From NCBI RefSeq assembly GCF_947179165.1, contig NC_077240.1, positions 1,495,501 through 1,559,500 on the forward strand: a stretch of 64,000 nucleotides of DNA, read 5' to 3'. How positions within the stretch are numbered: position 1 is the stretch's first letter; each line of letters opens with the position of its first letter. Under the pieces are notes generated by a model. It saw nothing but the letters and a program-made list of their open reading frames with translations, searched no databases and was not told the DNA's origin. The translations under genes were made by a program, and so were the position numbers. This stretch comes from Solanum dulcamara. Lineage: Eukaryota; Streptophyta; Magnoliopsida; Solanales; Solanaceae. Below, piece by piece: positions 1 to 11,502 of the stretch.

Positions 1-89
1 ACTATATTAATTATTAATTTCTTAATATATGTGTTAATTCTTTTCAAATTAAAATTTGATAAGTAAAAAATAACGGAGTAAGTATATGG

Positions 90-2280
90 GAAAATACGAC
101 AAATACACAGAAAGCCTCCAAAGTTAGCTTTTCACTTCTATTTCTTTTTGGAAAATATCATCAAGTGTTAAAAGAAAATTTATATTTTAAATGTGTATTG
201 TTTACTACAAATTGCTAGAGTGTGTGTAATATTTTTAGAAAATAGAGAATACATGTAAAACGCATTGTATGAATGCGATTTACGTTTAGAAGTTAACTGA
301 GTTATTAAGTGTGATGAAAGTGGCATTGGGCTTCGGGTTGGAACTAGGTAGGATCAAGGGTTCGAAATAAATTTTCTTTTATTTTTTTTTAAAAAAATTA
401 TATAGTAGATGTTAAATTTTTTTCATTTCTTCATATTTTAAATCTTTTAGTTCAAATCCTAATTCCGCCACAAAAATTGACTCAAAAAATTTACAAGTCT
501 CATTTTGGGATGATTTATAATTTTGTCCTTTAAATGGGTGATCTTTAGGTTTTTGTGGACTGCTCGTTTCAATATGATTCGTTTGAGAGTTGAAAATACT
601 CCCTCCATTTCATATTATTTCACCCATGTCAATCTAACACTCTTTAAGAAAATTTTAACTTGATTTGTATTTTATTAAATTAACCTTATTAAAATATTTT
701 GGAACTTAAATTTTAACTTGAGTTGTATTTTACTAAATTAACCTTATTAAAATATTTTGGAACTCGAAATTTGACTACTACTACTTTATATAGTTATTTA
801 ATATAAAAAATAATATAGAAAAAATAATAATCACTTTTAATTTGTTAAATTAAATATGTAGGATAAAAATATATATTTTTAATGTATAGGTTTCAAGTGA
901 TTAATATAAATGCCTCAATAAAGTAAATATCCAATTAAAAAAATTATACCCTATCATATAAATGAAGATAAAATGAAAGCATTTTGCGATTAATTCCACA
1001 CTCACCTTATTTACCAAATGAACTCTAATTAATAATATATTTCATGATTACATCCCCTTTTGTTTTAATTTATGTCAATGTCCAACACACATTTCTATAT
1101 TTTGCATTACTTAAAACTACTATTCACTCTTTATTCATCGTACAAAAGACTTTTGACTAAAAAAATAAAGTATTTATAGACTATTTTTAACTATACGTAT
1201 TGGACGTATGCATACATGAACTTTTTAAAAACAATTAAATTTACTTCTATTCTCCTTTTGGATATATTATTGAGTGTTAAATAAAAATTTATATTTTCAA
1301 ATGTGTATTTTGTTTACTACAAAAATTTTCAAATATTTGATTTTTTGGAAAATCCAAAAAGCCAATAAAATGCATTCTATGAATAAGATATATATGTTTA
1401 AAAGTTAACTGAGTTATTAAGCGGGTTGGTAGGGGCATTTGGCTCCGGATCGGAGCTAGGTAGAAGCAAGGGGATTTGGAAAAAAAAGTAATCATCTTTC
1501 ATTGTTTATATATGATTATAATTTTTTATTGTGTATATAATAGATGTTAAATTTCTTCCGTTTCTTCATATATTTATTTCTACATACTTTAAATTTTTTA
1601 GTGCAAATCATGGCTCTTCATCTGAGATTGGTTAAAAAAAAATTACGAGTCTCATTTTAGGATATTTTAATTTTTGTCTCTTAAATCGACAACCTTTTGA
1701 ATTTTTGTTTACTGCTCCTTTAAATATGATTTGGTTGAAAGTTGAAAATACTTCCTCCGTTATATATTATTTTCACCAATGTCAATCTATCACACTCCTT
1801 AAGAAAATTTTAACTTGAGTTGCATTTTACTAAATTAACCATATTAAAATATTTTGATACATTAAATTTTACTATTACTACTTTATATATTTATTTAATA
1901 CAAAAGCTAATATAGAAAAATAGTAATATTTTTTAATTTTCTAAACTAAATAAATAAAATTAAAATAATTATTTTTAATATATAAGGTTCAAGTAAAATA
2001 AAATGAGGAAAGTAAAGAATTAATATAACAAAAGAAATTTAAAAAAAAGTAAAAGAAATGGTTAAGTACAATGTGGGAAAAGGGGGCAAATACACAAAAA
2101 GCCTCCAAAATTAGCTTTTCACTTCTATTTCTTTTTGGAATATATCATTGAGTGTTAAAAGAAAATTTTATATTTTAAATGTGTATTGTTTACTAAAATT
2201 GCTAGAATGTGTGTAATATTTTTAGAAAATACAGAATTCAATGTAAAACGCTATCTTCAGCGATTTACGTGTAATATTTT
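90..2280. repeat. Dispersed intergenic repeat, three diverged copies
   Basis: Three related segments lie in a row: about 90-945, 1228-2000 and a shorter one at 2070-2280. Shared landmarks are a 'cacttctatttctttttgga' string, 'aaatgtgtattgtttacta', the 'gttaactgagttattaag' string in the first two, and an 'actccctcc'/'acttcctcc' stretch that resembles a Stowaway terminal repeat. Inside the first copy a ~57-bp piece ending in 'aaaatattttgga' is itself repeated (about 657-712 and 714-769). No coding sequence is apparent; short reading frames here do not resemble known proteins. Confidence 0.6.
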
Positions 2281-3337
2281 TAAGTCTTATTTCTTGGAAG
2301 ATTTTTTAAAATCTTTTTTGCCTATTATTTTGGAACTTTTTGATAATTTTTTTGGATCAAGTCTATTTTAGTTGAAAAAAAGATTCTCCTTGTAGAAATT
2401 TAATCTTAAGAAAATATTTTTCATTTAATTTTTATTATGTTTATTACAATCAATATCTAATATTATGAAAATAATCATATAATAATTGAACTAAAATGGT
2501 GAAAAGACGATTTTGTGTAAAGCAAAGTTTTTTAATAAAGGGTAAAAAGTTCCATCAATATTTCTAAAAAAATTTGTGCTTTTAATATAATATAGATAGA
2601 TAACTGACGAATTTGATAAAAAAAAGGTAATCAATATATTCTTGATTTGTTGAAGTGATAATTATTTTGAATTAAATTTATTTGAAAATAAATAAAAAGA
2701 GTCGAAGAGAATATATTGCAATCAAACTTATCTATAACATATGACGTTAAAAATAAAAAAACAGATTTTATGCATTTTTTTTAGTAGTAAAATATTGTTG
2801 TCATCATAGGCATAGGAACTCTAATGCCAAATGCTAAGCTTAATCATACTTTTGTATACATAAAAAAAATTAATGATGAGAGCATAAATTTGTATAATAT
2901 TCTTTGGCATATAGTGTATTAAAGTATCAAAATATTTGGTCAAAATATCTAGGACCTATTATTGATGATCTTAGAAATTCTATTTCTATAAAAATAACTA
3001 ATGATTGTATTATCAAAAAGGAAGATAGCTGTTATAAATGGATAATTTTACAAAGAGTGTTTTGTTATAAAGATGATTGTTGTTGTTATAATTAATATGT
3101 AAGGATGTTGTTATAAGAAGGTCGGACTATATTTTCCTAAATAACTAGCCGCAAAAGATATTCATTTTTACTTGTATCTTCTACTAAGAATCAAATTTAC
3201 TTCTTACTTGTTCATTTTAACAAATTAAAAGAGATTTATTATTTTCTTCCAAATATCCTTATCATTAAGTAACTACATAAAGTATTACTAGTCAAAATTA
3301 TATTTTTAAAACATAATTAATAAGGATTATATCCCTC

Positions 3338-3703
3338 CGTCCAAAATAAATTACTTTCTCGAATCTCTTTTATTGTCCAAAACAAATGAATGTTTTAAAG
3401 TCCAAAAATGTATTAATTATTTTCTTTTTCAAAATTACCTTCTCTACGATGATATTTTTAACACTCTCTAATTTTTTTAAAAAAAATGAAAGAAGCAAAA
3501 GGATATTATCGACAAATTACCCTTTTTTACTGATGTCATTATCTAATTTTCTTAAGAGATGTATTACACCGTACCAATCCTTTATTTTAAAATGATCGAG
3601 AATATAATTTAATAAAATAAATTTTCTAATTAATAATTTTTAAATAAGATCGATTGAATATCAAATCAACAAGAGCTAAATTAAAAAAATTGGGGAGTAG
3701 TAT
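3338..3703. mobile_element. Possible Stowaway-like MITE
   Basis: The left end reads 'atccctccgtccaaaataa', close to the classical Stowaway terminus (CTCCCTCCGTCC), and the right end reads 'ggggagta' next to TA. The terminal repeats match over only a few bases, so the assignment and boundaries are uncertain. Confidence 0.3.
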
Positions 3704-4063
3704 ATTATGTTGACTACATTAACTTTTGTTGAAGTGGAAAAATTGAGAGAGAAAGGTGGGAACATATATAATTGTGTTTATTTGTATGGCACTTGATGTT
3801 ATTGATTAATGATATACAACAGCTAGCAAGAAGTAGAATATACCAGGAACTTTGGGTGCAACAGAATTTAGGCCAAAATATATTTGAAAAGGAAATTATA
3901 TTTCTAGTACTACAACTCAAGAAATTAATGCATCATTGAATGTATCATCTTCATCTAATTATTAGACTAATTTCATGACTCAAACTTATATTAAATACAT
4001 TGATAATGTAAAATACCTTATTGTTAATTTGTTAGTATAATTTAATCTTTTATAATATGATAT

Positions 4064-4317
4064 TATTCCTTTCCATCCAAAATAATTGTTGTTTTAAGTT
4101 TGGACACATATAGATCTTAAGAATATGAATTACTCCTAAAAAGTAAATTAAGAATAGTTTTGACTGAATTATTCTTAATTAATTATGTTTTTTTTACCTA
4201 ATAATTTTTATTAAATTTGTACATTGAATTAGAAATATGTCAAGGAAAAATTTGCAAAATATATCTTAAATACCTTCTTGATTCATGAAACATCATTATT
4301 TTAGATTGGAGGGAGTA
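4064..4317. mobile_element. Stowaway-like MITE
   Basis: About 250 bp bounded by imperfect terminal inverted repeats. The left end (attcctttccatccaaaata) matches the reverse complement of the right end (tattttagattggagggagt) at most positions over roughly 25 bp. Both sides are flanked by TA, the expected Stowaway/Tc1-mariner target duplication. There is no coding capacity, as usual for the class. Confidence 0.5.
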
Positions 4318-5023
4318 TTATACTTTCTTGATCTTTAAATTTATGTGATCCAATGCAAAATATGAGAGTCCAATTTATTTCGATATTAATTCGGATATAA
4401 TTTTTTAAAACTTAAAATTTATATAATTAGAAAATATATATAAAAAATATTATTACACCATCAGATGTACAGAACGTAAATAAAGAAAAATAACAATTTT
4501 TAAGCTTGGTATTAAAGATTAAGGAAGAAAATAAAATTAAAAAAATATCTGTGATTCTACAAAGCGGTACGCGGTATGAGCTATAAAAAAAAACTGTGGG
4601 CTATCACTATAAATATTTCATTCAAAATATGTATTGTTATATTCACACTGCAACAAGTTGGGGGAGCCAATTGATAAATGTATGATATCACTAATGCATG
4701 GAAGAAAAAGAAAAAAAGAACTATCCACCGTCGAGCTTTTTTAGGGACCCACACTATTCTTCCATAAAATTAATTAATATTATACTATCAATTCATAAAA
4801 CAACCAATAGAAAAAAAAATCCCTATATATATACACACTATATAACTTATATGTTCACCAATCATATCGAAACATTTAACAAGCTTAACTTCTTCTCCTC
4901 CTCCTTTGAAAGATAAGAAAAGCAAGTCAAAGCGGAAAGAAAGTCTTTGCTAGAACAGTACTCAATAAGAAAATTGAAATCTCGCTCATATATATATATA
5001 TAGGGTTTTAAAATTAGTTGGTG

Positions 5024-5326
5024 ATGGGGATTATAGGTATAAGGGCAATGATTCGAGAAGCTAAGTATAAAGTTCTTGTACGAACAAAAAAAGAGATAGC
5101 AAAAGGGCATATTGCAGTATATGTGGGAGAGAGGTATTACAAGAAACATAGGAAGTTTGTGGTTCCAATATCATATTTGGAACATCCATTATTTCAAGAA
5201 TTGTTGAGGAAAGCAGAGGATGAATATGGATTTGATCATCCAATGGGTGGTCTTACTATTCCATGTAGTGAAACTACATTCCTCACTATCATTTCTCATT
5301 TGAATCTCATCTCTACATGTCAATAA
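5024..5326 (+). CDS. SAUR: Divergent SAUR protein
   Basis: Auxin-inducible SAUR family protein, 100 aa, single exon. Family role (established): SAURs bind and inhibit PP2C.D phosphatases, which keeps plasma-membrane H+-ATPase phosphorylated and drives acid growth. The core domain runs from about residue 26 ([11 protein letters not shown]) through [17 protein letters not shown] to the [11 protein letters not shown] motif ending at Cys81. Start: a reading frame opens at 5018 with TTG, but the first ATG in frame is 5024 and gives the normal short N terminus. It is the outlier of the window: Ala replaces the usual Pro before KGH, a few extra basic residues (YYKKHRK) sit between VGE and the VVP strand, and the C-terminal tail is unlike its neighbours. 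A TATA-rich stretch at about 4824 lies 200 bp upstream. It stands alone, 3.4 kb from the next SAUR, without the promoter box shared by array 1. Confidence 0.9.
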   Translation: MGIIGIRAMIREAKYKVLVRTKKEIAKGHIAVYVGERYYKKHRKFVVPISYLEHPLFQELLRKAEDEYGFDHPMGGLTIPCSETTFLTIISHLNLISTCQ

Positions 5327-7117
5327 TGTTCAACCTAATCTTCTTGTACATGCAGAGGCAGAGGCAGAGGGGGAGGCAGATTCAAGATTAATGTTATTAT
5401 TATTGAGCTCATTCTACTTTTTAATTTATGAGTTCAGAATTTTATATTTATTACTAGTGTACTTTAATGATTTAATTTTCACACATATAATACACATTTA
5501 AGTTCAATGTAATAAATTACGAGTTCAAGCAAATAAATATTTTTCACTTCCAACTACCATAGGAAACAATATATACACATGTTCACTACTTTAAAAAATC
5601 CCTATTTTCCTTTGAATTAAATTTTCAACTGAAAAATGATCCGTGTCTACTTTTACATATATTTTGATTGAATTAGTGAGAAAAAAATAGTAATATATTC
5701 ACACAGATAAATTTAATTTTTTTTATTATTTTAGTGAAAATATATTTTCTACTGTGCGTTTTCCTATAACATAAATTTTCATTGATTTGCCCTAAAAAAA
5801 AAGGCTTTATTTGTAGGAATGGTTATTTCTCAAATCAACCTATTAATTAGTCCTCTTGTCACATGCAACCGAGTGTCCATTAAAACTATGGCACTAGAAA
5901 ACTTGGTGGCCAATAATAAAGACAAGTTTAATAATTTATATACATCGATAGTCCTATCATGTAAAAGGAAATAATACACAATTAGGTCACATATAAAATA
6001 ATTAAAAAGGTAATTGTCCATTATAAAGTGAGATTGCTAACCTATAAAAAAAGACAAGTAACCTCTGAAACATTTTAAAATACATTATCTATCAGTACAA
6101 CAAATATATATATTATTCGTGTACATAAGTTAAAATCATTGTTTTGACACCTCATAGTCTCATTTATATTTATAATAAATAAAGAAGGGATAGCTTCCAC
6201 TTCTCTTTGGGACTAGTAATATTCTACGCTGCTTTGCATGGTTGGATTTTCATGTTCATTAAAAAGGGAATATTGATTCGCGGTGGAAAAGCAAATTAAA
6301 TTTGATTTAAAAAATAATCTACTTTACAACATCGTTAATAACGACCTACGAAAACACTGGGAATCATTAATTATGACATATATATCGGGGGGGGGGGGGG
6401 TATTTATGCCAATTTAGTTGTACGGAGGTTTATAAAATTAGTGGACATCTAGTAATTCTTTCAGTTCTTGTTTTTAACTTAATTAATCATAATCAATTAT
6501 TGTTAATTCTAAGGTTCTCATTCTCTAAGTCACATTGATTCTGTTTAGATGGAAAATCACTTTTATTTATCTGGACGTGTGTCACAGATTCTTTGATATT
6601 ATTAGTAATAAATTACAGCTATATGAGTTATTAAGATAAATTGCTTTTCGCTTTCGTACAATCACAGACTTCTTTAATCTGCGTTTGACATGCGTTATGA
6701 AGTCATGATTTTAAATCAATATTATAATAGTAATTTAAAATCATGATTTCAAATCTCAAACTTTTCAAAAAATATGATTTGGAATTTCAAATCATGATTT
6801 TAATTTTTTTTTAAATATAAAACTTGATCCATAAATTTATATTTTATAAATTAAAAGAAAACCATCATTTTAAATTTTGCAAAAAAAAACACTCATGTTC
6901 GACGTGAAGAAATTATTCGTACCACGTGAAATGATTATATTAAAGAATAAATAATTATTACTATTATTGACTGGTAAATCTTTATAAACTTACATGTATT
7001 TAGAAATTTGCAATCACAAAAAATTATTTATAAAAAAAATATTATAAAAGAGAAGTGATTACCAAAAACATAAAAATGATTTATGATTAATATTATATGT
7101 GGTTCGTATTTATTTCC
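5327..7117. other. Intergenic, AT-rich
   Basis: No gene recognised. The stretch holds a run of 14 G (6387-6400). Around 6560-6600 a 'cacagattctttgat' string recurs, in varied form, near 9570, 20880 and 28570 and marks the start of the repeating SAUR unit. Small reading frames such as the one at 5830-6021 (minus) show no recognisable motif. Confidence 0.6.
6387..6400 (+). repeat. Poly(G) run, 14 bases
   Basis: Fourteen consecutive G in an otherwise AT-rich region. Length is likely unstable and could be affected by assembly. Confidence 0.9.
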
Positions 7118-7380
7118 TTGAGGGGCAACTACTTCGTAGTAACATCAATGTGGAATAACAATATGTTACGTACATTAATTTAAAGTTTTAAATATGAACG
7201 CGGAGAATTAGATATTCAAACAATACATAGATATATATTGGCATTATTATTGGACGTCCATCTAATAATCCATTTAGTTAGTTTGTTAATTCTTTAATTA
7301 CGAGACCATAATTGGGTTGTTTGCTCTAATTTATAAGTAGGAAATTTAGTTTGTTGACATTTGAGAATTCTTTTTTCCTT
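7118..7380 (+). repeat. Distal SAUR-unit block, copy 1
   Basis: First of five related noncoding blocks of about 220-260 bp in array 1. Landmarks in order: 'ggcaactacttcgtagtaac', 'gaacgcggagaatta', 'attgggttgtttg' and 'tttgagaattctttttt'. It lies about 1.6 kb upstream of the SAUR at 8702. No frame is conserved between copies, so it reads as noncoding. Confidence 0.7.
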
Positions 7381-8540
7381 TCCTTCCACTCCTTTCTGTT
7401 ACAAATCATCAACTTGATTAGGTTTGGATGTACAATCACAATTTTATGTTCAATATAACAAGCATTATTCAATCACCTCTCTTGACCATATATCATCCAT
7501 ATATATATAAAGAAAGAAAGAGTAACATTTAGATATGAAGAATTTTCAATTTGAGTGTATTATACACAACTTAAGACGCAAAATTTGTATAGGGGCCAGA
7601 GATGTTGTTTCATGTTTGGTCGTGTTTCAGACACGAACATTAATATGGATGAAAAATATGTCTCAATTGGAAACAATGGCCAAGTGACGGTGTTGTGTAT
7701 TATGACCACCAACAAATTGAAGCAAGCCAAATTCAAATATAAGTCGATATAAATAAAATTAATTAAGGAAAAATTACAAAGTAATTAATCTGTACACGGT
7801 ATTTGATGCAAGCTAGCTGTTGAGTGTGCTCTTTCAATCTATCGTGATTGTATCCAATGAGACTGTAATTTTTTGCTCAAGAGAATGGATATTTGTAGTT
7901 TAACCCTATAAATACCCGTTATTGAGAGTGTGGAAAGGGAAACACAACGGAACCATTTTTCTGATCTGGAGAATTAAAGAGGCTGCCCTTTTCCCTTTGT
8001 TAGTTGTCTTCTTCTTCTTTTTCTTTGTATGTATCTTCACCGTATTTCGTTGTATAAGAAAGAGTATAACATAGAAATGGGTGAATGGCGAACGATTATT
8101 TGTTGTATACATATAAAATATAATTATCCTGTAATTTTTGTGTATTCGTGCGACTGTATATGCTGATACAGGTCGTTGAGCGTGCGTTTTCAATCCATCG
8201 TGATTGTGTACAACCCCATTGTATTGTGTATACCCCGCACGACTATATGCGTTGATAGAATAAAATTGAGTAAACGTATACATATGATGCGATAGGACAA
8301 AAGGAGGATATTAGCTACAAGTGACAATTAGGCAAACTATAGTTACTTATGATATTTAGACTCCAAATCTATATTCTTTATGAAAGTTTCTCAATTAATT
8401 AACTTCATAGAAACAGAATATGCAATAAGTTCAATTAAACAAGTGGGCTCCTTAATGAACACTTGGATGAGAGTGATGACTTCACAGGGAATTGAATATT
8501 GTATTTCATTTTCTTCCAATTGGACAAAAATGAGCAAAGA

Positions 8541-8610
8541 CCATGTGAGGTAGGACCGCCCTTACACAGTTTCACAACATATGCAATGCAAGGCAGCTAA
8601 TATAAATATA
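8541..8610 (+). promoter_or_regulatory. Promoter of SAUR 8702
   Basis: CCATGTGA box at 8541-8548, followed 14 bp later by a degenerate partner (TTACACAG), and a TATA box (tataaata) at 8601. The ATG is about 100 bp beyond the TATA box. CATGTG/CACATG is an E-box variant bound by PIF-type bHLH factors; that reading is inference. Confidence 0.6.
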
Positions 8611-8701
8611 ACACCTTTCCAGTTCAAACAATTCAGAATAACTACTTCCAATTATATCAAACACCTTGAGTCCATTTCATCTCAATTAGTCAAGTCAAGT
8701 G

Positions 8702-9001
8702 ATGATGGGTATTCGTTTGCTATCTATGATTTCAAGTGTCAAGCAATTCAACAAATTGCACTCTCGTCTTACTAGGAATCAAATATCAGATGTACCAAAA
8801 GGACATTTTGCAGTTTACGTTGGAGAAACAGAGAAGAAACGATACGTCCTTCCAATTACATACTTAAATCATGCTTCGTTCCAAGAATTACTACGAAAAT
8901 CAGAGGAAGAGTTCGGGTTTCAACATCCAATGGGTGGTCTCACATTACCCTGCAACGAGGAAGCAGTTTTTCATGTCACTTCTCGATTGAACAAAGCTTA
9001 A
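8702..9001 (+). CDS. SAUR: SAUR protein, array 1
   Basis: SAUR protein of 99 aa, single exon. The frame extends to a GTG at 8699, but two consecutive ATGs follow (8702, 8705); the second would give the MGIR start seen in the paralogue at 30252. Residues 1-30 form the variable basic N terminus (KQFNKLHSRLTRNQ). The core starts at [13 protein letters not shown] (about 30-42) and runs through RYVLPITYLNHASFQELL to [11 protein letters not shown], ending in HVTSRLNKA. Small departures from the paralogues: VLP for VVP, NHAS for NHPS, and LTLPC for LTIPC. It is the first gene of array 1, and its unit is followed by the large MULE insertion. A 'gatgcaagagctgtaa' string in the 3' region (about 9052) recurs after other array 1 genes. 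Confidence 0.93.
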   Translation: MMGIRLLSMISSVKQFNKLHSRLTRNQISDVPKGHFAVYVGETEKKRYVLPITYLNHASFQELLRKSEEEFGFQHPMGGLTLPCNEEAVFHVTSRLNKA

Positions 9002-9761
9002 TTAGTGTTTAATTTCTTCTATTTATTTTTCTATACGTATAATGTTACTGCGATGCAAGAGCTGTAATTTATGTGCAAATTAAAGCCTTTACAGTACTGA
9101 TTCATGCGGACTGGAAAGGAAAACATTCAATCAAATATTTATCATTTCTTCATTGTCATTACGGATCATTTTTATCAAGTTACCATATGTTTGTCATAGA
9201 TATTTACCTCTGAATACCTTATAATTAAGTAGCCTATCTAATTGTTTTTATATTTTTTTAAAATATCAGTACATAGCTATCATTTTATTTTATTTTATTT
9301 TTAACTTTAAAATGTTGTTAGTAATTACGTATACCTACTAGCTAGGAGCCTAGGACTTATATATAATGCAACATTGCTGGCAACAATTTATGAAATTGAC
9401 GGTTATTTTTGCCTTTTTTATTTTTTGTATGGAATTGTAAGAAGATAGCAGAGTAGTCCATATTCATAGAAATTCGCTTAATTTATTCCAAGTATAGTAA
9501 GTTACGTTGATTATGTTTATTTTGATGGAATTTCAATCATTTTCAATTTTTTTATTATCTGGATTTGGGTCACAGACTTGGAATAGAAGATGTCAAAGCA
9601 CTTCTGTAGAACTGTTGGAGTAGTTGTCAAGAAATTTCTTTTAATATTACTTTTTTTGCAGAATTAATAATAAGTAAATATAATTATTGAACTTGTAACA
9701 ATATTTATTAGACTAAGCAAACCTATATATCCCCTATGCAATTAATATAATCGCAAGTAAT
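9002..9761. other. Intergenic; 3' flank and start of next SAUR unit
   Basis: The sequence at about 9520-9700 ('aagatgtcaaagcacttctg' and following) recurs at 20845-21060, so it belongs to the repeating SAUR unit. No gene is seen. Confidence 0.6.
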
Positions 9762-9966
9762 GCCAACTCTCAACGGTTGTAGTTAAGTAGTAAAGTAATC
9801 CTTAATTTTTAATCAGAGGTTTCAGTTCGAGCCTTTGATATAAAATCTTCTTTGATATAAAACATTATTTTTATCCCTTAAAGTGGAACTTTCCGACACA
9901 CATTTGGATTAATCGGACCCCATGGGTACCGAACATTAGGTGAGAAATCAGGAAGAAAAAAAAAGT
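9762..9966 (+). mobile_element. tRNA-derived SINE-like element
   Basis: A pol III B-box-like string (ggtttcagttcgagcc) is followed by a conserved SINE body with 'ggattaatcgg' and 'gggtaccgaacattaggtga', and ends in an A-rich tail (gaagaaaaaaaaaa). This order resembles tRNA-derived SINEs common in Solanaceae. No clear target-site duplication was found, so the ends are approximate. Confidence 0.55.
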
Positions 9967-10643
9967 CTTCTTCTATCCATAATATTAAGAAATTCTTTTT
10001 ATTTAATTTTTATTTGATAATGATTATTAATAAAGAAAAATTATTAAACTACACACCATTAATTACCATATTAGCTAAAAATTCCAACCAATTAAAAAAT
10101 ATATCAAAATTCCTTATTTTTAATTATTTCTTTCACCTTTCAGATACATGTCACAAAATCACTCTCTCTCCTCTAGAACCCTTTTCTCTCATACTCTCTC
10201 TCCTCTAAAACCCTTTTCTATCGGTCTCTATCAATTTTAGATTCAAAAATACTCGCAAATCACTGAGCATATTCCTAATTTGTCGCCTAAAATCACTCAT
10301 ACGACTTAGAGGTTACAATCTATCATCTCATTTTGATTCTCAACTGCATTTTCTCTCTATTTTCATAGTTTTTAGTTATCAAAGAGTTCAAGTCTTGTTT
10401 TTCAACGATTCTTAACTGCATTTTCTCTCTAATTGTTTAATGTTCAAATTTTTTTGATTCAAAATCATCTTAAGTTTTCTGATACCTATGCAAAATGATC
10501 CATCATTTAGTATTGGACTTACCCAACTAATTTTTTAAAATAATCTAGCTATAATACCCTTTGTTTTTTATGTTGATGTTCATGGATTTCGAAAAAATAG
10601 GTTAAATCAGAGGAACGATTCATTAGAGACAATGAATCTGTAA

Positions 10644-10745
10644 ATGGCGAAGAGAAAGAATGATTAATCTTTGAATTCTGGGTCGGATGCTGAAGAAGCT
10701 TCTGAAAAAGCTTCTAAGAAAAGGGGAAAAAAGCTTTATCTGTAA
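10644..10745 (+). pseudogene. Broken first exon of the MULE-borne gene
   Basis: An ATG in plausible context opens MAKRKND and meets TAA after 7 codons. The same frame then continues with an acidic-basic stretch (SGSDAEEASEKASKKRGKK) to a TAA at 10743. The lysine-rich start and acidic segment fit the N terminus of a nuclear or transposon protein, but I cannot name it from sequence. It is assigned to the MULE remnant by position only. Confidence 0.35.
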
Positions 10746-10814
10746 CTAAGGGCCCAAAGCTTCAAAAGGTTCAATTTTCTGTTATGTATCTATTTATTTT
10801 CGATTTAACTATAA

Positions 10815-11405
10815 TGTATCTTGAATAATAGATTTATTTTGTTGTTATGATTCATAACCAAATGTATCATCATCAAACCAATGTATCAGTACCTATTTTA
10901 TCAGGAATCTTCTTAAATTTATTTTAAATACAATGTATCTAGACTTATTAAGATGTATCAAAAAATAAATTAATGTATCATTATATAACCAATGTATCAT
11001 TTTATATATAATGTATCATGATACATCTAATGTATCAATTATATTCAAATGTATCATTCTCATACTAATGTATCACTCATACCATGACTGATAATTTATA
11101 GTTTCAATCAGTTATATTTATATATCAGTACATTATTATGTATCAGTTATAGTTAAGATGAATATTAGTCTTCAGTTCCATGTCATAATACATGAGTTTG
11201 TTGTTGTGTACCATATTCATTATTTTTTATTTGATACACAAATTTACAAAATCTTAATCTTTTATCATGTTCACGAGTATATATTGAATACATAATTATA
11301 TCAAATTTGCTAGTTTATGATGTATCATGTGGGTGAATGCATTCTAATGAATTGGTGATAATGTATCACATGTCATGATACATAAGATTATTTTTATGTA
11401 TCATG
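10815..11405 (+). repeat. TGTATC-motif array, left arm
   Basis: At least a dozen copies of (A)TGTATC(A) spaced roughly 15-60 bp apart, mostly in one orientation, with occasional palindromic pairs (tgtatcatgatacat at about 11013 and 'catgatacat' near 11375). The sequence between motifs is not repeated. Confidence 0.8.
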
Positions 11406-11502
11406 TCAATTATTTTGTTTCTGATACATAAGTTTACAAAAACCTTCTCTTTTATCATATTCATAGGTATATATTTGATAATTATGTCAAATTATCTATT
11501 TT

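Noticed and set aside
4862..5243. Minus-strand frames opposite the SAUR at 5024
   Set aside because: Antisense to a clear SAUR coding sequence.
7906..8283. 125-codon minus-strand frame upstream of SAUR 8702
   Set aside because: It includes a lysine run from simple sequence and repeated 'caatc.atcgtgattgt' strings; no motif and no homologous frame in other units.
10815..11405. TGTATC array considered as a CRISPR-like or satellite repeat
   Set aside because: Motif spacing is irregular and the longer sequence between motifs is unique; a plant nuclear context rules out CRISPR.
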